A DNA stretch of 64,000 nucleotides from Przewalskia tangutica (GCA_029844215.1 CM056723.1:90016790-90080789); one strand, 5' to 3'; counted from the stretch's first letter, positions 1 to 12,615 are shown. The notes: generated by a model not told the origin, from the sequence alone. Program-made: numbers and translations.

Positions 1-232
1 TTACGGCGGAGACGGGTAACTATTACGGTAACTACGGGAACTAAAGCGATGAACTTAGCGGACAGGGTTACGACCATGGTAACTACGGGAACTAGACGGT
101 GGACTTACGGCGGACGAGGTCATTATTACGGTAGCTACGAGGAATTCAAGCGAGTGTGAGGACTCTTCTGCAACCTAAGAACAACAGCCACAGGGCGGTA
201 GTATGAGACTACTCGCTCATCTCTACCAGCGT
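1..232 (-). other. 5' leader end of a pararetrovirus unit that continues left of the window
   Basis: This stretch aligns with the primer-proximal leader found just left of every complete unit's primer site (for example 36636-36868). Shared landmarks are the repeated TAACTA/GGTAACTAC blocks and the GGTAGTATGAGACTACTC stem. On the minus strand it follows the primer site at 233-245 and should continue into ORF1 beyond base 1. It differs from other copies mostly at CTG/CAG sites. No gene lies in it. Confidence 0.75.
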
Positions 233-245
233 GGCTCGATACCGT
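233..245 (-). other. Primer-binding site (tRNA-Met), altered copy
   Basis: The plus strand reads GGCTCGATACC where intact units read GGCTCTGATACCA, the complement of TGGTATCAGAGCC. That 13-mer pairs with initiator tRNA-Met and primes minus-strand DNA synthesis in Caulimoviridae. The single change is loss of a T in a CTG context. Confidence 0.75.
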
Positions 246-339
246 AAAGTGTGAATAAAGCGGAATAGTTAAAGCAGATCACGAAATGAAATCAAAACTT
301 AAAACATAAGAAAATATAAGTTTAAAATAAACTTACAAT

Positions 340-465
340 TTTATTCAAAGCATAGAGAGAGGATCTGAATCGAGGCAAGGAAAGAGAGGGGATATTTAGG
401 ATGCCTACATGTTTACAAATGAGAACCTTAAATAGGCCTCGAATGAACTATTCGTCTAACACGTG
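340..465 (-). promoter_or_regulatory. Viral promoter and poly(A) region of the degraded B unit
   Basis: On the minus strand there is a G-box CACGTG at 460-465, a TATA-like CCTATTTAAGG at 426-436 and AATAAA at 340-345. The same order and spacing recur in every unit with a 3' end. A transcript starting about 30 nt past the TATA would pass the poly(A) signal early and end at it after a full circle, giving the terminally redundant RNA of pararetroviruses. Confidence 0.65.
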
Positions 466-499
466 GGCGGTTACATTTAAAACAAATGGACGGCTAAGA

Positions 500-725
500 T
501 TACATGACCTTTACTTTACTGAAAGGGCAAACGTCGTTAAGTCCTTTGTCTTTTTCTGCTTTACGTTGCTTTCTGCTTTATGTCGCTTTCTTGGCTCTTG
601 CTTTTACAGGCGGCAAGTGTCTATCTGCTTTATCCTTTGATTTTACGAAGGGCAAGTGTACTTTGCTTTTCGAAAGGGCAAGTGTCTCCGTCGCTTTTCG
701 TCCTTTGGAAGGGACTTTATGTCAT
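500..725 (-). repeat. Degenerate GGGCAAGTGTC tandem repeats
   Basis: Short imperfect repeats around the plus-strand motif AAAGGGCAA(A/G)TGTC, spaced 30-60 nt, match the region upstream of the promoter in other units (compare 43160-43460). They may be enhancer-like, or the remains of a coding repeat. Confidence 0.55.
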
Positions 726-734
726 TCTTTGAGG

Positions 735-1905
735 TATGCTTAGCGTAGGCTTGTGCAATTCCTCGGGAATGAGCGTGTCGCCATTATCTTTCCACTTTGT
801 GGCTAGATGCCACGTCTTCGTCATCCTCTAGTTTTGCTAAGGCCTGCAGGAGCCTTTACAGTTTCAGTCTTGGAACTTGATGTCTCTTACGAAGAAGATG
901 ATTTCTTCTTTTGGTTTATCTTCTTTTAATTTTGGGCTTCCTTTAATTTTGATGGTCTTGCTAAGGTATTTGATCTGTTTATTTCTTGGATATCGAGCGT
1001 CGATTTAGGATGTAGGAAACCACTTTTCTTGATAAAAATTTACACAATTTAATGTGCTCTGGAAGTGTCGAAATCTGTTGTTCCTGGCAAAAGGGAACGT
1101 ACTGATTTTGGAAGCTCGGGGCAACCACCTGTAAATTTCCACCAAATATGTTCCACGTTCGTAGAACCGTGCAGGAATGATTTTATCTTTCATGTCTTGA
1201 CGTATTTAACAAACCGTGTGTGCGTATTTGAAGCATCTGAGAAATTAAACCATGCGTCTTTGTAATCATACCAATTATATGTTTGGGGTTTATGGGTCTC
1301 GGATAGTGGTATTGGTGTCGCAAATGATCCGTATACCAATTAAGCGGACTCAGATCTTTTGATCGTGAATTTGGAATACTCGATTCCTCCTGTTTTATCG
1401 AAGTACTTGTGTTCTATTTCAATGGAATGCGTATCACTAAAATAAATTCATAATACCTCACGGTTTTTATCGGGTCTTGGTTATCCACATCTTGGTGATG
1501 CGTATAACATGGTTTGAAGGTCTTGCACTCACGAAATTTTACGTCTTGTTTATCTAATGCCATTCTGCAAAACTTGTCTTTGGGATAAATTCCCATTTGG
1601 AATTGGGCGAGGACTCCTTTTTATTGGAGTTCTTTGGTTTGGCTTACGAATATGATTACGGAGGAACCATCTTGTAGTTCTTTTTACTTTACATTTACGA
1701 TGGCGTGGCCTTAAAGGTTGTGCCCGACTTTTTAGGTTAGCTCTTTGGGGAGGGTTGGTACTATTGGGAGGTTTCCCAGAACTGTGAACATGTTCTGTCC
1801 ACGAGGTTTATGTAAAGATTTACTTGAGCTTTCTGCTTGAAAAGGCTGTTTTAGTTTTTCTTCTGGCTTACTTTGAAACGGAGTCGTATCGGTATGGCGA
1901 AAGCT
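735..1905 (-). pseudogene. ORFx of component B, broken
   Basis: Collinear with the intact ORFx at 43478-44698. Recognisable stretches lie at 730-800 (C-terminal acidic tail), 1060-1160 (the part matching the WWNIFGG region), 1260-1600 (Tyr/Trp-rich core) and 1620-1900 (Pro-rich N-terminus). Frameshifts and stops interrupt every frame. The function is unknown; see the intact copy. Several breaks fall at CTG/CAG sites and could be sequencing errors. Confidence 0.7.
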
Positions 1906-4900
1906 GGTCTCATTATCTCCTGCAAAATTCTCTCGTTAGGAAATGCAGCGAGTTTTCTTACTTTTATAAAATCAATTTTAAAGTCGAAACTGGATAATAA
2001 GGCTTGCCACCTGGCAAAAATCTGTTTAGAAACTAAATTTTTAACATCTTTTTGCAAAATGTCTTTGCATTCTGCGATCGACTCTTAAAAATTCTTTGTT
2101 TACCAAATCATCTTGAAATTTTGTAATACATAGTACTATAGACAAAATTTCCTTTTTAACTGTGCTATAGTTTTTCTGTGCTTGGTTCCAGTTTCCAGAA
2201 GTAAATCTTACTAAGCTGTTCAGTGACTCGAGAAATTCTTTGTTTAAGGATACCCGTAACCTATATGCAGGCATCGGTTTCTCTTATCATAAAGGCTTAC
2301 GGATTAGGGATGCCTAAACATGGAAGCTTACGGACATTTTCTTTTATCGTATATGACTTTGATACATTCTTACGACCAAGGAATTTGGATTTTCTTTGCC
2401 TTTTATATAAGGGTTCCAATCTGTCTAATTTTGGGATAAAATCCATGACATAATTAAGACTTCCTAAGAATCTTTGTAGCTGAGTTTTATCCGGGATTTC
2501 ATCGGGGAACTTGGTAGAGAACTCTATGGCTCTGCAAATTGGTTTATAGGTTCCTTGGTAGAGATCATGTCCTAAGAACCTAATGGTACATGCAAGCAGT
2601 TTTATTTTCTTGGCACTTCTTGCTAGACCATTATACTTAATGATTTGGGCAAAAGTGTTAAGATGCCTAAAATCTTTGTTCTATGTTATCGAGAATACTA
2701 GAACATCATCTATGTATACAATCATGTATTGGTAAGGGTTGAATATGTTATTCATGATGTTACGAAATTCGGAAGGCGTTCTTGAGCGAGCGGCGTTACA
2801 TTCCATTCATTGTCAAAGGGGACATTGAATCTTTGTTTATACTTATCTTTTTCATCGACACGAATTTGCGAATCGACTTCGTATCGAACTTCTTTGTAAA
2901 TATTAGCATTATAAGTTCTTTTTAATAAATCTCTTTTATTAGGAATTGGGTACCTAATCCATTTTAACGCTGGTTAAGAGGTTTATAATTGATGTGAGTC
3001 TTGGGACTCATCTTTCTTTTGCGTTTTTGTTAACATAGAAAATTTGAACAACTCCATTGTGATTTAGAATGCCTAATGATTCTTTTTCAAGTAAATCATT
3101 GACTTCCTTTTCTGATGTTCCATGAGTTCATGGCTCATACTGGATCGATCAGCTTTTGTGGGAATGTTCTTCTCGCTAAAGTCATCCGTGTATGCGAATC
3201 TGATATGCTTCTTTCTTTTCCAGAAAGCACTTGGTAGTTCTGAACATATTTCTTTTTCCATAGAATCTAATAACATCTTTACTCTAGTAATCACCTCCGG
3301 GGCTTTTAAATAAGATTCTATCCTTTGTATTTTAACATCTTCTTTTAGGTAGTTAACTTTGATTGGTTAATAGCGTATTTTAAGATTGTCTTACATTTAA
3401 CATGATTCTTGTGATCGGTAGTTAAAGGATTTCACGTATAGAATACGAGGTTCCTTCCCATAGGCGGTGTAAATACCGTCTAGCCTAGCGGTATATGGTT
3501 TTATACGTGTTAGGAATGGGATTCCTAGAATGATTTCTTGATTATGTTAGTGTTATGACGAAATCATTAGTGAAGCAAATACAATTATTACAGACATGGG
3601 CTTTCGAAAGCTTCCAATTTATTTTTATATTATCTCCCGTAGCGGAGTATAATTTGTGTGTACTTTTACTTAAGTACTTAGTGGGGATTATTCATATGAA
3701 ATACAGTGCAGTGCGCTCAGTCTAATACGCTATCTTTTCTAAGATAAAATCTTTATGTATCATCACTTTAATAGGGACATGGTAGCTTAATGCTTTGGCG
3801 AATTAATTTAACCACGATTTGTTCTCTGTTGTGAGAGGTTTACTAAGCGGAGGTAGTTCTTTATTAATCAGGTTTGACCTCTGTGGGATGAGATTTTCTT
3901 ACATCTTGAGGATTTCATTCTTTAGATTTACAATCTCTTTTAATAAATCTGAGCAGTAGTTAATGGATTAGTTTCTACGATGGAAACTTCTTGGTAGTTA
4001 TCGTGATAACACTAATTTTACATTTTATCACAGTGCTGATTTTCCAGTACTCTGCGATGCAGTGGAGGTTGAGCGTAATTTGATGAACTATCGTCATTTG
4101 TAATAATTTTGAAGAAACTTGAGAATAACATTTGGTATTCTTCGTTTAACTTTGTAATAATTAATGAATTATTTATCTTTCTTTTGGGTTTCGATACTTT
4201 TCTTAATAATCTTTGGACATAATCCATCCTTTTTATTATTTGAATTGGAACCATACTGGGTTTTACGATTGAGTTGACTCTTTAAACACTATTAATCTGT
4301 TTGATAATTTATTATTATCATCGACTTTGTGGCGTTTTGCCAAACAATCTTTAATATTAAAGAAATAATCGAAAGGGTTTTCCATACATTCCAATTGGTT
4401 TATCACGGACACGTGGGCACTTACTTGCACGAGTATCTTGTAACATTGTCGGTTCTTCCTTTTCCGCTTAGGATTCCTTTTGGATCTTTTTCATCTTTTG
4501 ACGTGGTTAATCAAGATCTTACCGCTACGGGGACCTCGATGCATTCTAATGGCGGAATTCTTTGTTTCACAGATGATTCTTTTGGACCGTTCTTGATAGT
4601 GTCAAGACACTTCATGCCATTATGGAGTTTATCGGTGATGCGGAACCACAAAGAATTCAATATTAGAATTAATTATGTTCGTATCATTTATCCACTTATT
4701 TCTAAATTCTTTTCTTTCCTCGGTGGGAAAGTCTTTGTTGTACCATCTTCTTTTAAAATGGCATTTTGGATCTACCCATAACTTGTTAAGGGTTTTCCAA
4801 TCGATTTTAAAGCGATGTTTTCATTAATGGTGCCAGTCTCTTGTGCTTTTGAGGAAGCATAATAGTACTCCTACCGCGGCTTAATTTAGCAGGAGCTAAA

Positions 4901-4950
4901 AGCTTCAATTCTTTTGATTATTCTACATACGGAGATAGAGAATTTTCCAT
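1855..4950 (-). pseudogene. Component B polyprotein (protease-RT-RNase H), broken
   Basis: Aligns along its length with the open B polyprotein frame (45100-47757) plus its RNase H extension. RNase H is at about 1855-2350, RT at about 2640-3200, protease at about 3420-3780 and the Ser/Asn-rich linker and N-terminal domain at 3990-4950. The minus-strand YIDD stretch is recognisable near 2700-2730 and the DSGA protease stretch near 3715-3735. Frame is lost repeatedly. Besides CHG-type differences there are other substitutions, so this copy may also be older. Confidence 0.75.
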
Positions 4951-5246
4951 TAATAATGGTGAATAGATTTCACCCAATCGGATAGTGATACTCTCATTGT
5001 TGCTAAGCAGCGGACTCTTATTCTTAGTCCTTCATTTTCTTCGTAAAGTTCAACCATTCTATTGATGATTACATCTAATTATGACTTGATGAAAATCATC
5101 CATCCATATTGGTTTTAGCGGTTTTATAATACTCTAATTCCACGAGATTAGCCTTTATCTTTTATTACGATAATTGCTTTTTACTATACGATTCATTACG
5201 GAAGAATTATACTTTCTTATATAATTAAATTCTGACACATCTTCAT
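4950..5246 (-). pseudogene. ORF1 (small protein), broken
   Basis: Occupies the position of the 101-aa ORF1 between leader and polyprotein. The start context on the minus strand (ATG at 5244-5246, followed by a second in-frame ATG in intact copies) is kept, but the reading frame is interrupted. It resembles the B-type ORF1 at 47757-48062 more than the A type. Confidence 0.55.
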
Positions 5247-5960
5247 TTTATAAAACTTTTGGTTTATAACCAAAGGGTTGTTAACAAGCGTGGAGACTAC
5301 CGTCCTTATCACAGAATTGTTACAACTTGTTATTAGGCTTTTAGTCTACTCTTTTCTTATTCCTTGACTACTTAATAGTACTCTATCCTAGTTGTCAACA
5401 CTAGTTCTTGTTCTTTCTTTACCTAAAGCGGTTCTCACATCCTAGTTGTCAATACTAGTTCTTGTTCCTAATTACCTACTTGATTCTTCTATCACAGTTG
5501 TCAACCTTATTTCCTATTCTTTTTAATTACTTAAGCGATTAACATGTCTGTTCATCGACCTTTCTCCTACGATCTTGGCGGCGTCAGCAGTATACGGCCC
5601 GGCACACTCCGTCGCTTCGGGCTAAATCACTGCTCGGAAAGCTTACTACAATAGTACCGGCGAGGATGAGCGAGCAGTATAACGCTAAGTGATTAATCTG
5701 CGAGGAATAGTAGACTTACGGCGGGGCGGGGTAACTATTACGGTAACTACGGGGAACTAGAGCGATGAACTTCTAGCGAGCAGAGTTACGACCATGGTAA
5801 CTACGGGAACTAGAGCGGTGGACTTACGGCGGAGCGGTCACTATTACGGTAGCTACGAGAATTCAAGCGAGTAGAGGACTCTTCTAGCGACCTAAAACAA
5901 CGCCCCAGGGCGGTAGTATGAGACTCTTTCGCTCGTCTCTGCGACATCTGCTGCCAGCAT
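5247..5960 (-). other. Leader of the degraded B unit
   Basis: About 710 nt of non-coding leader. It includes the repeated CCTAGTTGTCAA...CTAGTTCTTGTTC blocks (about 5380-5510) and the primer-proximal blocks (5700-5930). It matches leaders at 36160-36868 and 48063-48780. Confidence 0.75.
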
Positions 5961-6030
5961 GGCTTTATGGTATCGAGCGGTTGGTAGAGATGGTGAGTCT
6001 CATACTACCGTCGCTGAAGCGTGTTGTTCT
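5911..6030. repeat. Head-to-head inverted junction of two viral units
   Basis: From 5911 to 5964 the sequence reads a minus-strand unit up to part of its primer site (GGCT at 5961-5964). From 5968 it reads a plus-strand unit starting with TGGTATC. The leader motif TAGTATGAGACT appears on the left arm, and its reverse complement AGTCTCATACTA on the right arm near 6016-6027. The two units meet at, or within a few bases of, the primer site. Confidence 0.75.
5968..5980 (+). other. Primer-binding site of the plus-strand unit
   Basis: Reads TGGTATCGAGC, against TGGTATCAGAGC in intact copies (CAG changed to CG). It is followed by GGTTGGTAGAGATG, as after the primer site in other units. Confidence 0.75.
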
Positions 6031-6631
6031 TAGGTTGCTAGGAAAGAGTCTGTTACTATTTATTCTGTAGCTGAATAGTGACCGCAATTCATCGAAGTCT
6101 CCTTGTTCTGGTGTAGTTACCGTAGTGTAACCTGTTAGAAATCTGCTGTTCTAGTTCTGTAGTTACGAGAATAATTACTCATCGTCAAGATACTATTCTG
6201 AAGGTAATCAGCTTAGTGTTATCTTTGATTCAAGACCTATCTCATTGACTAAACAACTCTGGAAGCGTGTTGAGCTGGCTGTTGGCTGAGTACTTCATAT
6301 CTGTTGAATGTCGCATAAATCAGGAAAAGTGAAGTATTGAACAGGGCGTTTGTCGTTCTTGTTTAAATGAGTAAAAAAGAATAAGGAGAAATAGTGTTGA
6401 CATTTAGAACTATTTACCAATGGAAATGATCAAACAAAATCATTATTGTTTCTTAGCGCTAAATACACCAGGCAAGAAAACAGCAAGCTAGTGTTGACTG
6501 TAGAAACTAGGAAAGTAGCAATAAGTAAGTAATTAAGACTAATGAGACAAACTTAGTAACGAATTGCATTGAAGACAGAGATGATCTCCCAGCTGTTAGC
6601 TAACCCTTTGATTATAAACCAATTTTATAAA
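5981..6631 (+). other. Leader of the inverted B unit
   Basis: Matches the leader of the minus-strand units in reverse orientation. It keeps GTTGTTCTTAGGTTGCTAGG near 6030-6050 and GAAATAGTGTTGAC near 6389-6402. No gene. Confidence 0.7.
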
Positions 6632-6940
6632 ATGAATAACATGCGTCAGCTACTTATATAAGAAAGTATAATTCTTCGAGGAATAACTTTAGCAGTAAAA
6701 AAAGCAATGTATGTAATAAAAGATAAGAGCTAATCTGAGGAATGAAGTATTATAAAACTAACAAACCGATCAGAATGATGGATCATAAGCTGCCTTAAAA
6801 TCAAACGGAGTCAATCTCGATCGACAGACGATGTCATAGAATGGTTGAGCTTTATGTGAAAAGAAAATGAAGAGATAAATAAGAATCGTTGCTTAACGAC
6901 ACGTTAATGCTGTCATTATCGTGGTGTAACCGACATTAAA
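6632..6940 (+). pseudogene. ORF1 remnant of the inverted B unit
   Basis: An ATG at 6632 with a second ATG nine bases on, followed by CGTCAG and a stretch like TATAAGAAAGTATAATTCTT, mirrors the start of B-type ORF1 (48062 leftward). The frame is lost quickly. It is identified only by alignment with the intact copy. Confidence 0.55.
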
Positions 6941-9900
6941 CTCTGGAAAATACCAGCTCGAAGATAGAATATGTCAAAGAGCATTGACTTTGCTTTCGGC
7001 TTTAAAGCTTAAGTCAGGTGGTGACAAAGATACTTGTATGCTACTCAAAAGCACCCGATAGGCTGGCACCGATGTCATACGTGTGATTTCGCTCGATTGA
7101 AACCCATAACAATGAGTAGATCGGCTCTGCATTAAAGATGACGTTCTGCGGCATTGACTTTTATTCGAAGAAAGAGAGAGAAAATAAAAGAACGAAAGCA
7201 AGTGGATAAACCTGATATGAGCATAATTAATTCTAATATTAGTCTTTAGGTCGACTCGTAATGGCATTCAAGTGTTGTGGCGAAAATGGTCTGAGAATAA
7301 CTGTGTTGAAAGCGACCAACTCGCCACGTTAAGCGGGAGACCGTGCGTAGATGCTGATTGCGATAAAATGCGAAATAAATCAGAAAGAATGTTTTTAAGA
7401 AAACTCGACGGATTGTTAATCTAATAACGGTCGATGAAACGGCGTATACGTGATCATGAACATTGGCGCGAAACTCACACGATTATTTCTTGTAATATTA
7501 AAGGTGTTTGTACTTGCCAACGCTGCTCGCCTAGAATAGCAATTATCAATAAATTATCAGCGAGATTAATAAAGCAAAGAAGGCCCTTGAACTCAATCGA
7601 ATACGATAAAGGCTTCATTCAGTAATAAGGATCGAATTATTAAGTCAATTGTGAAAAGATGCGAAAACTCATTGAGCCAACCAAGTTAAATGAAAAACGA
7701 TCGTCAATATGAAATTTCTTAAAACAAACAAATGCGATGACGATAGTATCGTCGATGCTCGACCTCGACCGAAGTAACCAAGGCTCTTTGAAAATCGTAC
7801 CTATAAGCAGAAAATTAGTGTATCAGAATCGCAGACCAATTCCACGGCTTCGTATTTAATCGATTTAGCTAACGATTCAGGGCAAGACAAGAGATTGTGA
7901 AATCTGAAAAGATGATCGATCCTCGTGTAAAATCGCGTCCCGAAGAAACTGTGAAGAGCAGCACTGATTAACAAGGACTACCTCGATCAAACTACGACTG
8001 ACGAAGAGCACAAATCGAGGGTTAAATGATGCGATAACGGCGTGCTACGATGCTACGACAAATGATGATACGTAGACAGTTTTGTCTTAGAAAAGATGGC
8101 GTTATTAGGCTGACGAACGTTAGTATGAGTCGCGAACTGCGAAGAAGTGTCCCATTGAATGCGAAATGAAAGTACACTGCTGTCAGTACTCTCATTGCGG
8201 AAGATATGTAATAAGCAAATTGGAAAGAACTTTCAAGCGTGTGCCAATGTGATATTTAACTTCATTATGTTCGTCGTGACTTGAGCATCAGCTGACGCAA
8301 AGAAATCGTCTTTGAAAGAGATCACACTACTAAGAATCCCAATGCCATGATAGCTTGACGGAAAATCTCATTCAAACAAACGATCTTTACCGATCGGGAA
8401 GAAACACATGTTCGATGCGTAAATCCTTCAAATAATGCTAACCCTGCGATCGCGATAATAAATGTTAGCAGTATCTTAAGCGAAGACAATATTTTAAAAT
8501 CTGTTGCCATCAACTCAGGTGCGACTATTATAATCGTTCCTAAGGAAAATATGTTAAAGCCAAAAGGATAGAATCTGGTTTAAAAAGCGATGATCAAAAA
8601 GTATTAATAAAGAAGCAATTCTATGGAGAAAAGTAAATATGTTGAGAACTACAGTGCAGTGAGAAAGAAACATCTTTAACAATCCATACCGTGCGAGGAG
8701 GCTGACTTTGATGAGAAGAGCATTCAGCAGCGCGCACCGGTATCGAATGACGTAATTTTCATTAATTGCTTGTAAAGAGTCGGCTGATTTACTTGAAAAA
8801 GAATCGTTGAGCATTCGTGAGCGCCGATGGAGTCGTTCGCTTTATGTTGGCTAGCGATGAAATCTGAATCTGAATAGTCCGATATAAACCTCTTAACCAG
8901 TTAAAGCAGATTGGTACCCAATTTACAAGAAATTTGTTAAGACATAATATAGTATTGCGACAGAGATTGTGAAGGCGGATACAGATTAAGTCGGTAAGAT
9001 AGGTAAGATAGTATAAAGCGGCGTTCAATGTCTCACGAACGGGCATGTAATGGAATGTAATGGGTAGGGCTTCCAATGCTTCTGCCGTGAAACATCATGA
9101 AGGCATCATGAACATATTCAGCACCCTTACGATCAGCTGCATGTTCAGCATACGCCGAATAGATGTTACAACTGTGTTAGATTCCGATAAACGGCATTAC
9201 AACGTCTTATGCTGTTTTGCCCCAAATCGTAAAGTCATAGCAGTCGTGAAACAATAGCGAATAAGCTATTTGAGCGACCGTATTTAACAGGAAATGTTCA
9301 CGATGCTCTTGAACTCAAATTGAACCTGTAAACGATTTCTTGAAGAGCAAGTTGATGCTGCAGTTCACAGATGTCGGATAAAGCTTCGTACTAGCATTAA
9401 CTTGGAAAATGAATGATATGTTATGTTCGCGATTTCATCAGCTGAACCCTGTGTTTATAAAGGCTAAGGTCTGTGAAAATCGATCCTGGTGAAACTGAAC
9501 TAAAAAACGTTATCTGACAAAATGTCTGAAAAACTTCCGTGTTAAATGTTTAAGCGCATCACTCAGCTTCAACCGCTCTTATGACGGCGTAAGGTGTCTA
9601 TGTTTTAATAGGTGAGTGCTCTTTGAAATGGGGCCAAAAATTTATGCTTGAGTCGAATTGGCTGCCGATTTGCATCAGACACCTGAAGCTGAACAGCAGC
9701 ATGTACGATTAAGAAAGGCGTCTGCATTTTACTATACATAGTATTGCTTAATGACCCACAATTGAGCCGAATATTTATTAAGCAAATTCAAATTACTAAG
9801 TACGGCTATAACGTAGCATTTAGCATTGCCTAGATGTTGAAGCCCAGGCAATTTCTAGCACAATTTTTTGCAGTCGGTAATGGCTGTATCGGTTCGGGCT

Positions 9901-10010
9901 TTTAGAAAACGATTTTATAAGAGGAAAGCATTTCTAACGACGATTGCTGAGGCCTGAGGGTAATGTGAGACGACTAGACGTTTTCCTCGACCTTTACCGT
10001 TTCAAGCGGC
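6941..10010 (+). pseudogene. Component B polyprotein remnant (protease-RT-RNase H)
   Basis: Collinear with the B polyprotein but with no surviving frame. Near 7215-7235 it keeps ATAATTAATTCTAATATTAG, matching the N-terminal domain. At 8990-9230 it matches the RT core from the region before the MPFG motif through the YIDD box, which reads as an altered version near 9137-9165. The boundaries are alignment estimates. A search with the intact 45100-47757 protein would show whether protease and RNase H are also present. Confidence 0.6.
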
Positions 10011-11140
10011 TTGAAGAAAACAAGCGACCTTTTCAGAAAGCAATGCTTTACATGCTTTACGCTTACAAATCTGACGACGTGTTCTGCGCGATTGCAGGCC
10101 TCCAGCAATCGTGCCCGACAAGCAACGAGCTGGCAGCGCGACGCAGCTGTACGCCAGCCGCCGCGCCGTGAGCGCAAAAAAGAATGTGCGGTGTCGAGAA
10201 TGCATCATGAGCGAAGCTGTTCAAACGACTCGATAAAAAGAGTCCTGGACCATTCTAATGAGAATCTGCGGTGTGGCATTAGATGACGATAAACAGCTAC
10301 TGATACCTCTTCAGTGCAAACTGCTGGCTAAATGTTATCTGTTCATGCGGATATGTGACAGGTAACAGACGTGCCGGTATGAGGCTTATTTTAGTGGTGC
10401 TGTTCGACTGAACAATGGCAAACATGTCTTCGATAGCTGGAGGATATTCCGGCTATTCAATTACACGATCAAATCTTGGTCGTTGTGAATGTTATGGATC
10501 GGCCCCTCATGTTGCAACTCTATCAAGACATAAACATTACTAATTATGAAGCAGACTGCTAATTGGCTGTGAATTTGAATACGTGGTTTCGTATATAACT
10601 TTTTCCCAATACACGTATCAATTTGTTATATGGCGAAGACAGACAAATCATTGGCTGCTCGTAAGCCTCTTAAGAATGTTGCGAAATGATTGATTCTCTT
10701 TAGTGAAATTGGTGGTGCTACGGCTCAAATCGATGCGATTACTTTATACCGGTGTCAGTTTTTTGCCCGGTAAACAACAGACCCGAAGTTTCGGCTGCGA
10801 GCTAAGTGAATAAATTTTGTCGATCGTGAAGTCGAAAGTTTCTGCGTTCACTACAGTGGGCTGGGGTAGGATTGTCGAAAATAAGCGAAAGTGCGGATCA
10901 TCAACTCCTGCTGAACGGGCCCGTCAAAGTAAAGGATGGAAGCCAAATGAAATGAAGGCATAAAGCGAAGAGAGAAAATCATCTTCTTCGAAAGAACTGG
11001 TCAATTCTGAGCGAAGAAGCAATACGAACATAAACTTTCTGGCGACATAGCAGAAAGGATGGCACAACCAACCGGCGTTAACAGATGGCGAGCATGCATT
11101 CCCAAGGAGATGCATTCGTGACGCATATGTGATAATGGTC
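9963..11140 (+). pseudogene. ORFx remnant of the inverted B unit
   Basis: Begins with an ATGTGAGACG resembling the ATGAGACCAGG start of intact ORFx. It keeps landmarks of the Tyr/Trp core near 10490-10610 and of the lysine/serine-rich tail near 10930-11010, including AAATCATCTTCTTCGAAAGA. The C-terminal end lies near 11120-11140 by alignment. No frame is open through it. Confidence 0.55.
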
Positions 11141-12600
11141 GCCTCGAGAAATCTCCAGCAGTGACGAAAGTCCGGAGGCGTGCTGAAGATGTTACCTTTG
11201 AAAAAGCGAAGGACGCGCACCGATGAGGAAAATCAGGACTCGGCGAATGGCGACACTTTAACTTTGCCTCTTCAGCGAAGAAACAAGCTTTTGTTATAAG
11301 CAATAACATGCTGAAAAAGAACAAAGATGAAGGCAAAACTGTTTGCCACTACCGACCAAAGTAAGAATAACTCAATAATGTAAATGTAATCATTGTTTTA
11401 AGCAGATCATTGTCTTAAACGAGCACCGTCGGTCGTCAGGAACTTTATTGGGGCGAACTGACTGGGATTCTACTAGCTATGAGGCATCAGCTGTCACGAA
11501 ATCTCTCTGCTGCTGCGTCCTACCTGCCACATGCTTTGAATAAGTGCTGAGTTTATTTTAACTGGCCTACTATTTTCTTGCTGTTTAAGATTTTGATTTG
11601 AACTATCGCGGTCTTTTGAGGGACTATGCGAGAACAGGGCGGGGGCTTTGGGGTGAATGCGGGGTTAAAGGCGCACACCGATGCGGGAGTATACCTCGGG
11701 CGTGCGGGACGTGATTGAGAATACACTGCATGCGGGTCTGTAATGTGACCTATCTGCGGGCTAACGGTAGTTCGAGGGGATGAGCGCAGCACGTGATCAC
11801 TTTTTGTGTAGGCGAGTGGCCAACCGATCGTGTGGTGCTGATGCACGAAAGACACCTCGTGATGCCGGTTTATGGTATTTTTGTTTTATGCTTTGTGGGT
11901 CTTACGGTAGTCGAAATTTATGCGCCGTACTTACCAAATGCTGAGTTGTGTGATGACTTGAGCGTGAGTCACGACTTGACATATTGCTTATTTGTTGTGA
12001 GTGCCCCTTAGTTTGGAATTATCATACATGTCTCATTTTGCTTTATATAGAGCTACTCGCATGATTTGCATTCCTGATATTTATTTGACGTTTCACATAC
12101 TAAATTTTTGTTATCTTACGACTCTCGTCTTGAAGGCTGCGATTGTCATCTGCATGAGTAAAGTACCGCGATCGTTGATCCTAAGCTCTTAGGAGTCCTG
12201 ATTCGTTCGAGAAAAACTCCGTTTCTCGAGGAGACTTATCTTAGTATAGTCACACTGTTGTTTGTGTATCTCTTACGTTGAAGAGGTATGGCGAAGACAC
12301 TGTCCGTCGTTGTTGTCCTATCATTAAGTAGAGGTGCATGTGTAATCTTGTTGTAGGCGGGGTTTGTAAGAAATGATATAGGCCCTATTTCAAATTGCTA
12401 TTTATATATATCTTGCGAAGGTAGCCATTTTGTAGTTGCTTTGTCTTCTTATTTCCTTTGTCTTATTACATTGGTTTTTATGTATTGTGCTATTAACATG
12501 TTCAGATTACTCACGATGTTGTATCGCTACCATTAGGGTGCCTGGGGGGGTGAAGGCACCGATGCTTGAACCCCGGGGCCGGAGGCGGGTCGTTTACAAG

Positions 12601-12615
12601 TGGTATCGGAAGCGG
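12601..12615 (+). other. Primer-binding site of the gypsy relic
   Basis: Reads TGGTATCGGAAGCGG, close to the tRNA-Met-complementary TGGTATCAGAGC of plant LTR elements. The difference again sits on a CAG. Confidence 0.55.

Larger units (their letters stand above)
246..5964 (-). mobile_element. Endogenous pararetrovirus unit, component B, degraded
   Basis: Collinear with the best-preserved component B (42883-48793). In minus-strand order it holds the leader (5960 to 5247), ORF1, the polyprotein with protease-RT-RNase H, ORFx, tandem repeats, TATA and poly(A) signal. No long frame survives. Many differences from the reference are CTG/CAG replaced by CG or ACG. The right end is cut inside the primer site, where a plus-strand unit starts head to head. 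Confidence 0.85.
5965..11630 (+). mobile_element. Inverted component B unit, heavily altered
   Basis: A near full-length B unit on the plus strand, opposite to the rest of the array. Anchors: the primer site at 5968; leader repeat and TAGTGTTGAC near 6390-6405; ORF1 start at 6632; an N-terminal polyprotein stretch near 7210-7330; RT core at 8990-9230; ORFx landmarks at 10480-10720 and 10930-11120; and the post-promoter stretch GTTTATTTTAA near 11550. No frame longer than about 110 codons survives. CG dinucleotides are unusually frequent for silenced plant repeat DNA. Confidence 0.75.

Noticed and set aside
246..5964. Repeat-induced point mutation or deamination as the cause of decay
   Set aside because: The dominant changes are CTG/CAG to ACG/CG/CGA with small losses, not C-to-T transitions.
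8789..9076. 95-codon minus-strand frame in the inverted unit
   Set aside because: It is antisense to the RT core of the plus-strand B copy.
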